DNA of 7,400 nt from Calditrichia bacterium (lineage in GTDB: Bacteria > Calditrichota > Calditrichia > RBG-13-44-9): positions 1-7,400 of the forward strand of contig JALXCH010000158.1 in NCBI GenBank assembly GCA_026991005.1, written 5' to 3'. Numbering within the stretch: position 1 is the stretch's first letter; each line of letters starts with the position of its first letter. This document shows, piece by piece, positions 1 to 6,230 of this stretch. The notes under the pieces are model-generated. The model saw nothing but the letters and a program-made list of their open reading frames with translations. It was not told where the DNA came from and made no database searches. The position numbers and the translations under genes were made by a program.

Positions 1-119
1 CGTAATAGGAATGTTAAAAAATATTTCTCCTAATTGCAAGTATTTTTTTAAATTATAAAAAACATATTACGTAAAATGGGCGGAGTTAATGTTTAATGCC
101 AGCAAAACTTTTGCTGACC
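1..119. other. Left-edge non-coding stretch
   Basis: No supported gene. The stretch is AT-rich with stops in all plus frames; one plus frame is open from the edge to a TAA at 56-58 (18 codons), so the tail of a plus-strand gene cannot be excluded. A perfect 6-bp hairpin with a 3-base loop lies at 101-115 (AGCAAA/TTTGCT), directly before the plus-strand terminator at 120-152. CGTAATA at 1-7 is matched in inverted orientation by TATTACG at 65-71, but the left arm touches the window edge and cannot be judged. Confidence 0.5.
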
Positions 120-152
120 GGGGGAGAAATGATGTGATTTCTCCCCTTTTTT
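120..152 (+). terminator. Rho-independent terminator, plus strand
   Basis: A perfect 10-bp stem (GGGGAGAAAT at 121-130 with ATTTCTCCCC at 137-146) closes a 6-base loop. A further G-T pair (120/147) can extend it. Six T residues follow on the plus strand (147-152). On the minus strand the stem is followed by CGGTCAGC rather than a T-run, so it does not work as an end for the minus-strand membrane gene. It must end a transcript entering from beyond the left edge, or a short RNA made from 1-120. Confidence 0.8.
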
Positions 153-263
153 AATATAAAATTTGATTCATTCCCTTTGAAAAACTGTGTTAAACGGAGC
201 TTTAGCCTACATAGCCTGGACTGTCCTTCTTAAATTTTCTAAAAAATGTTTTAGGAATATGGT

Positions 264-710
264 TTATTGGAGGGAAGATTGCCTTTTTCTTACCAGCTCC
301 TGATGTTTTAAAGCCAGTACCAGGTTGCTAAACCACAAGACCACAATGGCTATTAGAGACAACACAAACCATTTCGGAGGCACGGAATTAGAAGCGGAAA
401 TCTGCACCGCTCGTTTAAATCCCGGGAAAATTCCCACAATTAGCAAAAATAAAATTCCGGCTAACAGAATCAGCTTCTTTTTTAACCAGGGTTCATTTTT
501 TACGAGATAGGATTGATCGACGGTAAGTAAAATTCCACTAATTAATAAAACGACCAAGAATGGCAGAGTAATAAAATAAAAAAAATTAATAAAATTGGGG
601 GAAAATAAAAGAGAACCTCCCGAAAGCAATATCAAGAATACATCATGAATAATGAAACCACCAAAACAAACAACTCCCAGAATATGAAATAAACGGAGGG
701 TAAAAGACAT
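264..710 (-). CDS. Predicted four-helix integral membrane protein
   Basis: A 148-residue protein with four hydrophobic segments at about 7-30, 43-65, 78-96 and 114-134, and a basic C-terminal tail (KHQELVRKR) that would be cytoplasmic. Histidines lie at residue 9, in helix 1 (motif LFHILGVVCFGG), and at residue 22. A PWLKKKL motif precedes helix 3. This layout recalls small four-helix families such as DUF2269, the HemJ/UPF0093 group and CopD, where helix-1 histidines may bind haem or metal, but I cannot assign one and no function is claimed. The start lies 12 bases after the csrA stop, so the genes are probably co-transcribed. There is no clear Shine-Dalgarno site; an overlapping out-of-frame ATG-TAA at 715-710 sits just before the start, so translation may depend on csrA. 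No minus-strand terminator is visible after it. Confidence 0.75.
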   Translation of the reverse strand: MSFTLRLFHILGVVCFGGFIIHDVFLILLSGGSLLFSPNFINFFYFITLPFLVVLLISGILLTVDQSYLVKNEPWLKKKLILLAGILFLLIVGIFPGFKRAVQISASNSVPPKWFVLSLIAIVVLWFSNLVLALKHQELVRKRQSSLQ

Positions 711-722
711 TACATGGAAAAT

Positions 723-965
723 TTATTTTTTATTTCGGGATTTTTTAAAAATCCGGGCCGCTTTTCGCAGCTCATCGGTAGAAGCAGTAGCAGCTCGCAT
801 ATTTTCTTTTTTGATACGTTTGTATACTTCCTCACGATACACCGAAACATCCTTTGGCGCTAAAACGCCTATTTTTACCTGTTTTCCATTAACATCTACC
901 ACAGTGATTTTAATATCATCACCAATGTTAATTGACTCGCCTAACCTCCTTGTTAAAACCAGCAT
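723..965 (-). CDS. csrA: Carbon storage regulator CsrA (translational regulator)
   Basis: CsrA/RsmA is a small dimeric RNA-binding protein that recognises GGA motifs in mRNA leaders and usually blocks ribosome binding. The 80-residue product starts [15 protein letters not shown] and carries the family signatures throughout, including [17 protein letters not shown]. The RNA-contact residues Leu4, Arg6 and Arg44 are all present; position 43, often His, is Tyr. At 80 residues it is longer than the usual 60-70, owing to a basic tail from about 57 (ending FKKSRNKK). The ATG is supported by an AGAGGT site at 971-976 and by homology from residue 1. It sits alone upstream of a membrane protein gene, without fliW or flagellar genes in view. 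A promoter candidate lies just upstream (994-1022). Identification is secure; the targets cannot be read from here. Confidence 0.96.
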   Translation of the reverse strand: MLVLTRRLGESINIGDDIKITVVDVNGKQVKIGVLAPKDVSVYREEVYKRIKKENMRAATASTDELRKAARIFKKSRNKK

Positions 966-1260
966 AAATTACCTCTTGGTTATGATTTTTTGGAATTTAA
1001 TTAACTTTAATATAAAAGTCAATAAAAAAACTGAACTTTTATATGTAAATAATTCTATTCTTTCATATTTTTGCAGGAATCTGTTTAAAAACTGCACTCC
1101 TTTGGTTATTGAACATCAAAACGGAAAATAATTACAGTTTTTATTTGTTGATATAAGTCGTAAAATTAAACGATCGCCAGAAATGCTATGCGGGGTTTTA
1201 AAATATTATAGACCAATATGGTAGCTTCAAATGTAAGAGGGAAAAATAAAAAAACAAAAC
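966..1260. other. Gene-free spacer between the chaperone terminator and csrA
   Basis: A 295-base AT-rich stretch. It contains the csrA ribosome-binding site and candidate promoter at its left end. Further upstream, a perfect TATAAT box can be read on the minus strand near 1205-1210, but no good -35 is at 16-18 bases. Short palindromes (TTTTAAAA, ACCAATATGGT) are visible near 1196-1222 and look unremarkable. No RNA family or convincing small gene was recognised. Confidence 0.6.
994..1022 (-). promoter_or_regulatory. Candidate sigma70-type promoter of csrA
   Basis: On the minus strand, TTGACT (1022-1017, 5 of 6 to TTGACA) is followed after exactly 17 bases by TAAATT (999-994, 4 of 6 to TATAAT). 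A start near 987 would give a leader of about 22 bases that includes the csrA ribosome-binding site. The region is AT-rich, so chance matches are likely; this is position plus consensus only. Confidence 0.45.
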
Positions 1261-1305
1261 TTAAAATAAAAAACGGCAGAAGAGTTATACTCCCTCTTCT
1301 GCCGT
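1261..1305 (-). terminator. Rho-independent terminator of the grpE/DnaJ-like unit
   Basis: A perfect 12-bp stem, ACGGCAGAAGAG at 1273-1284 with its exact complement at 1294-1305, encloses a 9-base loop. On the minus strand it is followed by TTTTTATTTTAA. It begins 19 bases after the DnaJ-like stop codon, so it ends the chaperone transcript and separates it from csrA. Confidence 0.93.
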
Positions 1306-1324
1306 GGCCGAAATTGCCTGGTTT

Positions 1325-1960
1325 TTAATAAAAACTTACTTTAAAAACGACTTTAATTTTACCTTTGATTCCAAATTGTCCCAGATCTAATTCAAACGTT
1401 TGTTCCTGACGGGTTAATGGTGGAATTTCCATAAAAATCGTTCGTGTTCCCCGGGTAATTCCTTCGCCTCCGCAATTAAAACACACAAAGGGAAAATCCA
1501 CTCCTCGGCCTTCACAATAAGCACATTCGTACAAAACCGGTACATCCAGTTTTATGCGACCTCCGCGATGAGCTTCCGCGGGTGTCAGTATAATATCCAC
1601 AGTTAATCCTTCTTCCACAAAAGGAGCAGGTTCCCGCATCCGATCCTGCTGAAATAGTGTGGATACCGAATATTCCTGAAATTGATGGAGCAAAATATCC
1701 AATTCGTCAAACACATTCCGCCAGTTCTCATTCAGTAAATTAGGTGCTCTCTTCAACCGAGCTATTTTCTCATCGTAAGCTTCCCGCTTTTTCTTATTTC
1801 CCAGAACCTCAAACGCTTCCTGCACCTCCAGAAATCGCTCTACATCGGAGGTTTCTCCCATATCGGGATGAAATTTCCTCACCAGTTCCCGGTACGCTTT
1901 TTTAATATCTTCCACACTTGCATTACGCGAAACGCCCAGAATCTGGTAATAGTTCTTCAT
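1325..1960 (-). CDS. Reduced DnaJ-like J-domain co-chaperone with half zinc centre
   Basis: A J-domain (about 1-66) carries the HPD motif at 31-33 (KFHPDMG), needed to stimulate the DnaK ATPase. Canonical DnaJ then has a Gly/Phe-rich linker, four CxxCxGxG repeats, two beta C-terminal domains and a dimerisation end, about 370-380 residues. This protein has 211. Residues 67-115 are charged and not Gly/Phe-rich. A domain-I-like part (LTVDIILTPAEAHRGG) follows with only two cysteine repeats, CAYCEGRG (146-153) and CFNCGGEG (160-167), enough for one zinc ion. It ends with a short beta-like stretch (GKIKVVFKVSFY) and a TAA, 19 bases before a strong terminator, so the gene appears complete rather than cut. 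It follows grpE by 40 bases; the site AAAGGAGAGG lies about 9 bases before the ATG. The DnaK partnership is inferred from context and HPD. A full-length DnaJ may exist elsewhere. Confidence 0.88.
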   Translation of the reverse strand: MKNYYQILGVSRNASVEDIKKAYRELVRKFHPDMGETSDVERFLEVQEAFEVLGNKKKREAYDEKIARLKRAPNLLNENWRNVFDELDILLHQFQEYSVSTLFQQDRMREPAPFVEEGLTVDIILTPAEAHRGGRIKLDVPVLYECAYCEGRGVDFPFVCFNCGGEGITRGTRTIFMEIPPLTRQEQTFELDLGQFGIKGKIKVVFKVSFY

Positions 1961-2000
1961 AAAGGCATCCCTCTCCTTTATGAAGTAACCAATCTATTTT

Positions 2001-2633
2001 TTATTTATTTTCCGTTTCTTCCTCAAAAGTTCCCACAACAACCTTACTGGCGCGAATCAATTTATCTTTTACTTTAAATCCATCCTGGAATACATTGAGA
2101 ATTTTATGATGCTCCTCTTTTTTATCTGTTTTCTGCATCATCAGGGCTTCGTGGATTTGAGGATCAAACTCTTTTCCCAGCGCCTCTATCTTCTCCAATC
2201 CTTCCGATTCCAGAATCTGGTAGAATTTTTTGTAAATCATCCGCGCACCTTCCAGAACGGAATGTTCATTCGTTCCTTCCTGCGACTTTTCCAGCATATG
2301 GTTGAAATCATCCAGCACCGGGAGTAATTTCTTCATAAACTCACCCTTGATATAATCGGCCAGTTCCAATTGTTCCCGTTCAACCCGCCGCTTGTAATTA
2401 GCAAACTCCGCTCGGAGACGCAGAAACTGATCGTTCAATTCCTCATATTTCTGCTGCAACTCCTCGTAAAGTTTCTTGTAATCCGTGCGAGTTTTCTTTT
2501 CGCCTCCCTTTGTCCGGGACCTAGTTTCCGTGGTTTGCTCCTGAGCAGATTCCTCGGTTTGTTCTTTGTTTTCTGTTTGAACATCCTCTTCAAAATCTAT
2601 GGGAATATCTTTTTCTTCCTGTCGTTTTATCAT
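2001..2633 (-). CDS. grpE: GrpE, nucleotide exchange factor for DnaK
   Basis: GrpE is a cytoplasmic homodimer that releases ADP from DnaK and resets the refolding cycle. The 210-residue product has the expected layout: a disordered acidic/Gln/Glu-rich N-terminus (about 1-50), a long coiled coil (about 51-95, with LRLRAEFANYKRRVERE), a helical part, and the C-terminal beta domain (about 145-203) with FDPQIHEALM and DGFKVKDKLIRASKVVV, the family signatures that touch the DnaK nucleotide lobe. The start is fixed by AGGAGGTGA (2640-2648) about 9 bases upstream; another ATG at 2640-2638 is out of frame and too close to that site. The gene lies 123 bases after dnaK, behind a terminator hairpin and a candidate promoter, and is followed by the DnaJ-like gene. 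The dnaK-then-grpE order differs from the common grpE-dnaK-dnaJ order. Confidence 0.97.
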   Translation of the reverse strand: MIKRQEEKDIPIDFEEDVQTENKEQTEESAQEQTTETRSRTKGGEKKTRTDYKKLYEELQQKYEELNDQFLRLRAEFANYKRRVEREQLELADYIKGEFMKKLLPVLDDFNHMLEKSQEGTNEHSVLEGARMIYKKFYQILESEGLEKIEALGKEFDPQIHEALMMQKTDKKEEHHKILNVFQDGFKVKDKLIRASKVVVGTFEEETENK

Positions 2634-2672
2634 CGATCATCACCTCCTGAATACATTTTTCCCCCTTTCGCA

Positions 2673-2701
2673 CAAAATTAACATTGTGTTACTGTGGCAA
2701 A
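2673..2701 (-). promoter_or_regulatory. Candidate Bacteroidetes-type promoter of grpE
   Basis: On the minus strand, TTTG (2701-2698) is followed after 17 bases by TAATTTTG (2680-2673), which fits TAnnTTTG exactly; the usual spacing in Bacteroides is about 19 or more, so the spacing is slightly short. A start near 2666 would leave a leader of about 33 bases that includes the grpE Shine-Dalgarno site. A small palindrome, TAACA-TTG-TGTTA (2679-2691), overlaps the spacer and could be an operator. The site lies just after the dnaK terminator, where a new promoter would be needed. Confidence 0.4.
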
Positions 2702-2708
2702 TCTTCAT

Positions 2709-2746
2709 AAAAATTCAGTTCCTTCCCCCGAAGGGAAAGGAACTGA
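2709..2746 (-). terminator. UUCG-loop terminator or attenuator after dnaK
   Basis: Ten bases after the dnaK stop, the minus-strand RNA forms a 14-bp stem (2746-2733 with 2728-2715) containing one G-U pair (2736/2725). The loop is UUCG closed by C-G, an exceptionally stable tetraloop. It is followed by A then TTTTT (2713-2709). The short T-run suggests incomplete termination, so some transcripts could read on into grpE. Confidence 0.85.
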
Positions 2747-2756
2747 TACACATATG

Positions 2757-4694
2757 TTATTTATCTTTATTGTCGTCGTCAACCACTTCATAATCGGCTT
2801 CTTCAACTTTCTCTTCGCCGGATTTTTCACCGGTTCCCGCCGTACCGGTAGCTCCTGCTCCCGCACCGGCTCCAGCGCCCGCTGCTTGCGAAGCGGTCTG
2901 CTGGTAAATAACCGAAGAAGCTTCATTCCATGCCGCATTCAGACCCTCGGTTGCGGAACGAATTTCATCCAGATTATCCGTTTTTAACGCCTCACGCAAC
3001 CGATTCATCGCCGCTTCAATTTTATTCCGCGTGGTGGCATCCAGTTTATCGCCGTACTCTTTCAAATTCTTTTCGGTTTGATACAGGAGCTGATCGCCAG
3101 CATTACGGGCATCAACCAGTTCACGGCGCTTCCGGTCTTCTGCGGCATGTTGTTTGGCATCTTTCACCATCCGGTCAATTTCTTCTTCGGTTAAACCAGA
3201 GCTGGCCTCGATGCGGATGCTTTGTTCTTTTCCGGTAGCCAGGTCTTTTGCCGATACGTGAAGAATACCGTTGGCATCGATATCAAACGTTACCTCAATT
3301 TTCGGCACACCACGTGGTGCCGGAGGAATACCATCCAGGATAAACCGTCCCAGCGTACGGTTATCCTTGGCAAATTCCCGCTCTCCCTGTAGTACATGGA
3401 TTTCCACGCTGGTCTGGTTATCCGCTGCGGTGGAGAAAATCTCGCTCTTACGAGCGGGAATGGTGGTATTCCGTTCGATGAGTTTGGTCATCACCCCACC
3501 CAAGGTCTCGATACCCAACGAAAGCGGGGTCACATCCAGCAATAGCACATCCTTCACTTCACCTGTTAACACTCCTGCCTGAATGGCCGCACCAATGGCC
3601 ACAACTTCGTCCGGATTAATCCCTTTGTGAGGTTCTTTTCCAAAGAATTCTTTTACCAGCTGCTGTACACGCGGAATTCGCGTAGAACCACCCACCAAAA
3701 TGACTTCATCAATTTCGCTGGGACTCAATCCGGCATCTTTTAATGCCAACTCGCAGGGACCCAGGGTTTTTTCCAATAGATCCTCAATCAACGATTCAAA
3801 TTTTGCCCGAGTTAGTGTCATTTGTAAATGTTTAGGACCATTAGCATCCGCAGTAATGAACGGTAAATTGATATCCGTTTGCTGGGCACTACTCAATTCG
3901 ATTTTTGCTTTTTCGGCCGCCTCGCGCAAACGCTGCAACGCCATGGGATCCTTCCGCAAATCGATTCCATGCTCTTTCTTGAACTCATCCGCAATCCAAT
4001 CCACCACTCGCTGGTCGAAATTATCGCCGCCCAGGTGGGTGTCGCCGTTGGTTGCTTTTACTTCAAATACACCATCGCCAATTTCCAGAATGGAGATATC
4101 GAAGGTACCACCACCCAGGTCGTACACGGCAATTTTTTCGTTTTTCTTCTTATCCAAACCATAAGCCAGAGAAGCAGCGGTCGGCTCGTTGATAATCCGG
4201 AGCACTTTCAACCCGGCAATTTCTCCCGCTTCTTTCGTGGCCTTCCGCTGGCTGTCGTTAAAGTACGCCGGTACGGTAATCACTGCCTCTTTCACCTCTT
4301 CGCCCAGGTAATCCTCAGCAGTCTGTTTCATTTTTTGCAGAATCATGGCCGAAATTTCCTGAGGGGTGTAATCCTTACCCCGGATTTCCACCACTGCCAG
4401 ATCGTGCGGTCCGCGTTTAACTTTGTAAGGCACCATTTTAGTCTCTTCGGGTACTTCGTCGTAGCGACGCCCCATAAAACGTTTTATGGAATACACCGTA
4501 TTTTCGGGATTGGTAATCATCTGGCGTTTCGCCGGAGCACCTACCAGAATTTCTCCGGTTTTGGTAAACGCCACCACCGAAGGAGTCGTCCGGGATCCCT
4601 CAGAGTTGGGAATAACGACCGGTTCTCCACCTTCCATCACCGCAACTACCGAATTGGTCGTTCCAAGGTCGATTCCAATTACTTTTCTTGCCAT
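2757..4694 (-). CDS. dnaK: Chaperone DnaK (Hsp70)
   Basis: DnaK is the ATP-driven cytosolic Hsp70 that binds exposed hydrophobic segments. The 645-residue product is full length. Its nucleotide-binding domain (1 to about 382) shows [10 protein letters not shown] (6-15), Lys71 (matching the catalytic Lys70 of E. coli), DLGGGTFD (192-199, with Thr197 matching Thr199) and VGGSTRIP (334-341). The interdomain linker VLLLDV (383-388) leads into the substrate-binding beta domain and a helical lid (about 500-600). A Gly/Ala repeat (604-622) and an acidic tail ([15 protein letters not shown]) close it. AAGGAGG stands 8 bases before the ATG. It lies 27 bases after the 160-residue ORF and is probably co-transcribed with it. 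A UUCG-loop terminator follows. No CIRCE element precedes it. All catalytic landmarks I could check are intact. Confidence 0.99.
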   Translation of the reverse strand: MARKVIGIDLGTTNSVVAVMEGGEPVVIPNSEGSRTTPSVVAFTKTGEILVGAPAKRQMITNPENTVYSIKRFMGRRYDEVPEETKMVPYKVKRGPHDLAVVEIRGKDYTPQEISAMILQKMKQTAEDYLGEEVKEAVITVPAYFNDSQRKATKEAGEIAGLKVLRIINEPTAASLAYGLDKKKNEKIAVYDLGGGTFDISILEIGDGVFEVKATNGDTHLGGDNFDQRVVDWIADEFKKEHGIDLRKDPMALQRLREAAEKAKIELSSAQQTDINLPFITADANGPKHLQMTLTRAKFESLIEDLLEKTLGPCELALKDAGLSPSEIDEVILVGGSTRIPRVQQLVKEFFGKEPHKGINPDEVVAIGAAIQAGVLTGEVKDVLLLDVTPLSLGIETLGGVMTKLIERNTTIPARKSEIFSTAADNQTSVEIHVLQGEREFAKDNRTLGRFILDGIPPAPRGVPKIEVTFDIDANGILHVSAKDLATGKEQSIRIEASSGLTEEEIDRMVKDAKQHAAEDRKRRELVDARNAGDQLLYQTEKNLKEYGDKLDATTRNKIEAAMNRLREALKTDNLDEIRSATEGLNAAWNEASSVIYQQTASQAAGAGAGAGAGATGTAGTGEKSGEEKVEEADYEVVDDDNKDK

Positions 4695-4721
4695 TTTATT
4701 TTCCTCCTTTTTTTTCTTGAT

Positions 4722-5204
4722 TTAAATTTCGCCATTAATTCGCATAATAATTTGTTCTAACTTTTCCACCAATTCGTAATTCTCATCCTTCATATCGCGC
4801 AGCTGCTTCGCGATATGAAACATGCGATAATCTTCTGCCAGATTGGAATGATCGGTCAGCATGTCGTAGAGTTCGCCCTCAGCATTGAATACCTCACGGA
4901 AATTGCCCTGCGGATAAATCTCCTCTAAATCCGGTTCCGCATTTACCGTACCCCCCAATTCTTCCACCAGTTCCTGAATTTTGCGAGCAAAACCACGCTT
5001 CTTTTCCACCAGCTCCATAATCTCCTGTCGCAACTGCGGATAGGCGACATGAGCCGATTCCACCTCCAATCGCCGGGCAATTTCCAGCAATCTGGCGTAA
5101 TCCTGAAGCAGGAATTCTCGCACCTCCTCACGCCGGGATTCCTCCCGCTGGGGTCCGCTCTCCAGCTTCTCAATCACATTGTCGATCCAGGCAATTTTGG
5201 CCAT
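4722..5204 (-). CDS. Unrecognised all-helical protein, possibly ferritin-like fold
   Basis: I do not recognise this family with confidence. The 160-residue product has no signal peptide, membrane segment or cysteine. It is rich in Glu, Lys, Arg and Leu and reads as four helices: about 22-50, 51-84, 104-127 and 128-157, with a longer non-helical link (LGGTVNAEPDLEEIYPQGNF) between the second and third. The phrase QELVEELGG at the end of helix 2 resembles ferritin-like and rubrerythrin-like proteins. However, the ExxH metal-binding pairs expected there are absent (helix 4 has DENYELVEK), so iron oxidation is unlikely. The ATG is supported by GGGGAG (5209-5214). It lies between a hairpin and dnaK, 27 bases before dnaK, so it is probably made with DnaK under stress. 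A structural or chaperone-accessory role is possible but is inference from context only. Confidence 0.8.
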   Translation of the reverse strand: MAKIAWIDNVIEKLESGPQREESRREEVREFLLQDYARLLEIARRLEVESAHVAYPQLRQEIMELVEKKRGFARKIQELVEELGGTVNAEPDLEEIYPQGNFREVFNAEGELYDMLTDHSNLAEDYRMFHIAKQLRDMKDENYELVEKLEQIIMRINGEI

Positions 5205-5234
5205 TTTTCTCCCCTTTTTTCTTTATTTATAAAA

Positions 5235-5270
5235 TGAATGACTATATAGAAGACTCTATATAGCCATTCA
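5235..5270 (-). promoter_or_regulatory. 16-bp AU-rich hairpin between hsp20 and the dnaK unit
   Basis: TGAATGACTATATAGA (5235-5250) and TCTATATAGCCATTCA (5255-5270) form a 16-bp stem around a 4-base loop. The single mismatch (A5241/C5264 on plus) is a G-U pair in minus-strand RNA, so the hairpin is fully paired only in the direction of transcription. It is followed by TTTTATAAATAAAG, a weak U-tract. It lies 37 bases after the second hsp20 stop and 30 bases before the next start. It may be a leaky terminator, an mRNA-stabilising end, or a DNA operator. Confidence 0.7.
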
Positions 5271-5307
5271 CGAAATTGCTTAAATTCGTCGGAATCCGCA
5301 AAGCCAT

Positions 5308-5691
5308 TTATTTAATTTCAATCACTTTAGGCTGCGCTTTCTCCTTCTTACCAACGGTTACTTCCAGAATTCCGTACTTGTAAGAGGCAGAAATTTTATC
5401 GGGATCCAGATCATCACCCAGTTCAAAAATCCGTTCATACTGCACATCCCGGGTTTCCCGCAGAATAAATTCACCTTTGTGAGGAACCGTATTACGGAGT
5501 CCCCGAATATACAGCAATCCATCTTTTACCTGAACATTCAGGTTCTTCCGGTCCACATTGGGCATTTCTGCCAGAATAACCACCGAATCTTTGGTCTCGT
5601 AAATATCCACTGCCGGTTTAATCTTTAGAAGTTCCGGCTTTTCTAAATCTCGTTTAACCTCGCTGCGTACAATGTTTTTATCGCTAAACAT
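5308..5691 (-). CDS. hsp20: Small heat-shock protein Hsp20, copy 2
   Basis: An ATP-independent holdase of the alpha-crystallin family that forms oligomers and keeps unfolding proteins soluble until DnaK acts. The alpha-crystallin domain runs from about 28 to 120 (PAVDIYETKDSVVILAEMP, then the signature SYKYGILEVTVGK). The tail VIEIK gives the I-x-I motif that docks neighbouring subunits. The reading frame is open to a GTG at 5700, but that codon lies inside the Shine-Dalgarno sequence AAGGGGGTGA (5697-5706). The ATG at 5691 has ideal spacing (about 8 bases) and gives 127 residues. The N-terminal arm is short (about 27 residues) and charged, unlike copy 1. It follows copy 1 by 27 bases and is probably in the same transcript. 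The family is clear; its partners are inferred. Confidence 0.94.
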   Translation of the reverse strand: MFSDKNIVRSEVKRDLEKPELLKIKPAVDIYETKDSVVILAEMPNVDRKNLNVQVKDGLLYIRGLRNTVPHKGEFILRETRDVQYERIFELGDDLDPDKISASYKYGILEVTVGKKEKAQPKVIEIK

Positions 5692-5696
5692 TTTCT

Positions 5697-5706
5697 TCAC
5701 CCCCTT
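5697..5706 (-). promoter_or_regulatory. Shine-Dalgarno site that decides the hsp20 copy 2 start
   Basis: AAGGGGGTGA differs by one base from the full complement AAGGAGGTGA. It contains the GTG that would otherwise be the upstream start, so initiation should occur at the ATG ending at 5689. Confidence 0.8.
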
Positions 5707-5718
5707 TAATTTTTTTGT

Positions 5719-6171
5719 TTACTTTACCTGAATCTTCACCTCTTTGGGTTTTTCTTCTTCCTTTTTAGGAATGACCACCTCCAGCACCCCATCCTTATAA
5801 TTGGCGCTAATTTTTTCCACATCCGCTTTGTTGGGGAGAATAATAGAACGGCTGAATTCACCATAGGTAATTTCGTTACGCAGATAGTTGGCATCTTCCG
5901 GTAATTCCCGCTGTTTCCGTTCTCCCTGCAGAATCAGCACACCATCCTGCACCGTTAACTTCACATCTTCTTTTTTCACCCCAGGCATTTCTACCTGCAA
6001 CACATAACGATCGTCCTCTTCCCACAAATCTGCCAGTGGGAAATTACCCGTAAACCAATCCTCCAGACTGCGAGATACTAGTTCGCTAAACAAACGATTC
6101 ATCCGATCACGGATTTCACGAAATCCTTCCAGATTTTCTAATCCAAATCCGGGTACCATTTGTTCTAACAT
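5719..6171 (-). CDS. hsp20: Small heat-shock protein Hsp20, copy 1
   Basis: A 150-residue alpha-crystallin-family holdase, the first gene of the stress cluster. Its N-terminal arm (1 to about 45) contains an amphipathic helix with MNRLFSEL and the WF and PLADLWEEDD stretch common in bacterial Hsp20. The alpha-crystallin domain (about 46-140) includes VEMPGVKKEDVKLTVQDGVL and the signature SANYKDGVLEVVIPK. The tail VKIQVK carries the I-x-V docking motif. The ATG has AAGGAGGT (6179-6186) 7 bases upstream, an excellent ribosome-binding site. A possible TAnnTTTG promoter box lies at 6223-6230. Copy 2 follows after 27 bases. The two are clearly diverged within the domain and differ in arm length, so they are an old pair rather than a recent duplication. 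Confidence 0.97.
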   Translation of the reverse strand: MLEQMVPGFGLENLEGFREIRDRMNRLFSELVSRSLEDWFTGNFPLADLWEEDDRYVLQVEMPGVKKEDVKLTVQDGVLILQGERKQRELPEDANYLRNEITYGEFSRSIILPNKADVEKISANYKDGVLEVVIPKKEEEKPKEVKIQVK

Positions 6172-6222
6172 GTTTATTACCTCCTTTTTTTATTGTCTTT
6201 GCTTCGGCACTTCTTTCTTATA

Positions 6223-6230
6223 CAAAGATA
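6223..6230 (-). promoter_or_regulatory. Possible promoter box upstream of hsp20 copy 1
   Basis: TATCTTTG on the minus strand fits the Bacteroidetes-type -7 element TAnnTTTG, about 45-50 bases before the hsp20 start codon. A TTG -33 element is not evident at the usual distance, and TATAAG overlaps the region as a sigma70-like alternative. No CIRCE inverted repeat or sigma32 consensus was found in 6172-6440. Confidence 0.3.

Noticed and set aside
1..71. Inverted repeat CGTAATA (1-7) and TATTACG (65-71) as a mobile-element end
   Set aside because: Only 7 bp, truncated by the window edge, with no transposase or target-site duplication in view.
96..137. 13-codon plus-strand ORF as a leader peptide for attenuation
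   Set aside because: No plus-strand gene lies downstream to be regulated, and no run of identical amino-acid codons is present.
969..1097. 42-residue minus-strand frame from GTG ending at the csrA ribosome-binding site
   Set aside because: The AAAGGA directly touches the GTG, leaving no spacing; it would run through the candidate csrA promoter, and the peptide is typical of AT-rich noise.
811..1131. 106-codon plus-strand frame overlapping the start of csrA
   Set aside because: Half is antisense to csrA and the rest is AT-rich spacer; composition and motifs do not support a protein.
1198..1222. TATAAT box in the spacer upstream of csrA as a promoter
   Set aside because: No acceptable -35 hexamer at 16-18 bases, and AT-rich sequence makes TATAAT common by chance.
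3879..4760. 293-codon open frame on the plus strand, opposite dnaK
   Set aside because: Long antisense frames opposite dnaK are a known by-product of its codon use. It lies wholly over conserved dnaK, lacks family motifs and has no supporting ribosome site.
5698..5700. GTG at 5700 as the start of hsp20 copy 2
   Set aside because: It is embedded in the Shine-Dalgarno sequence, leaving no spacing; the ATG three codons later has proper spacing.
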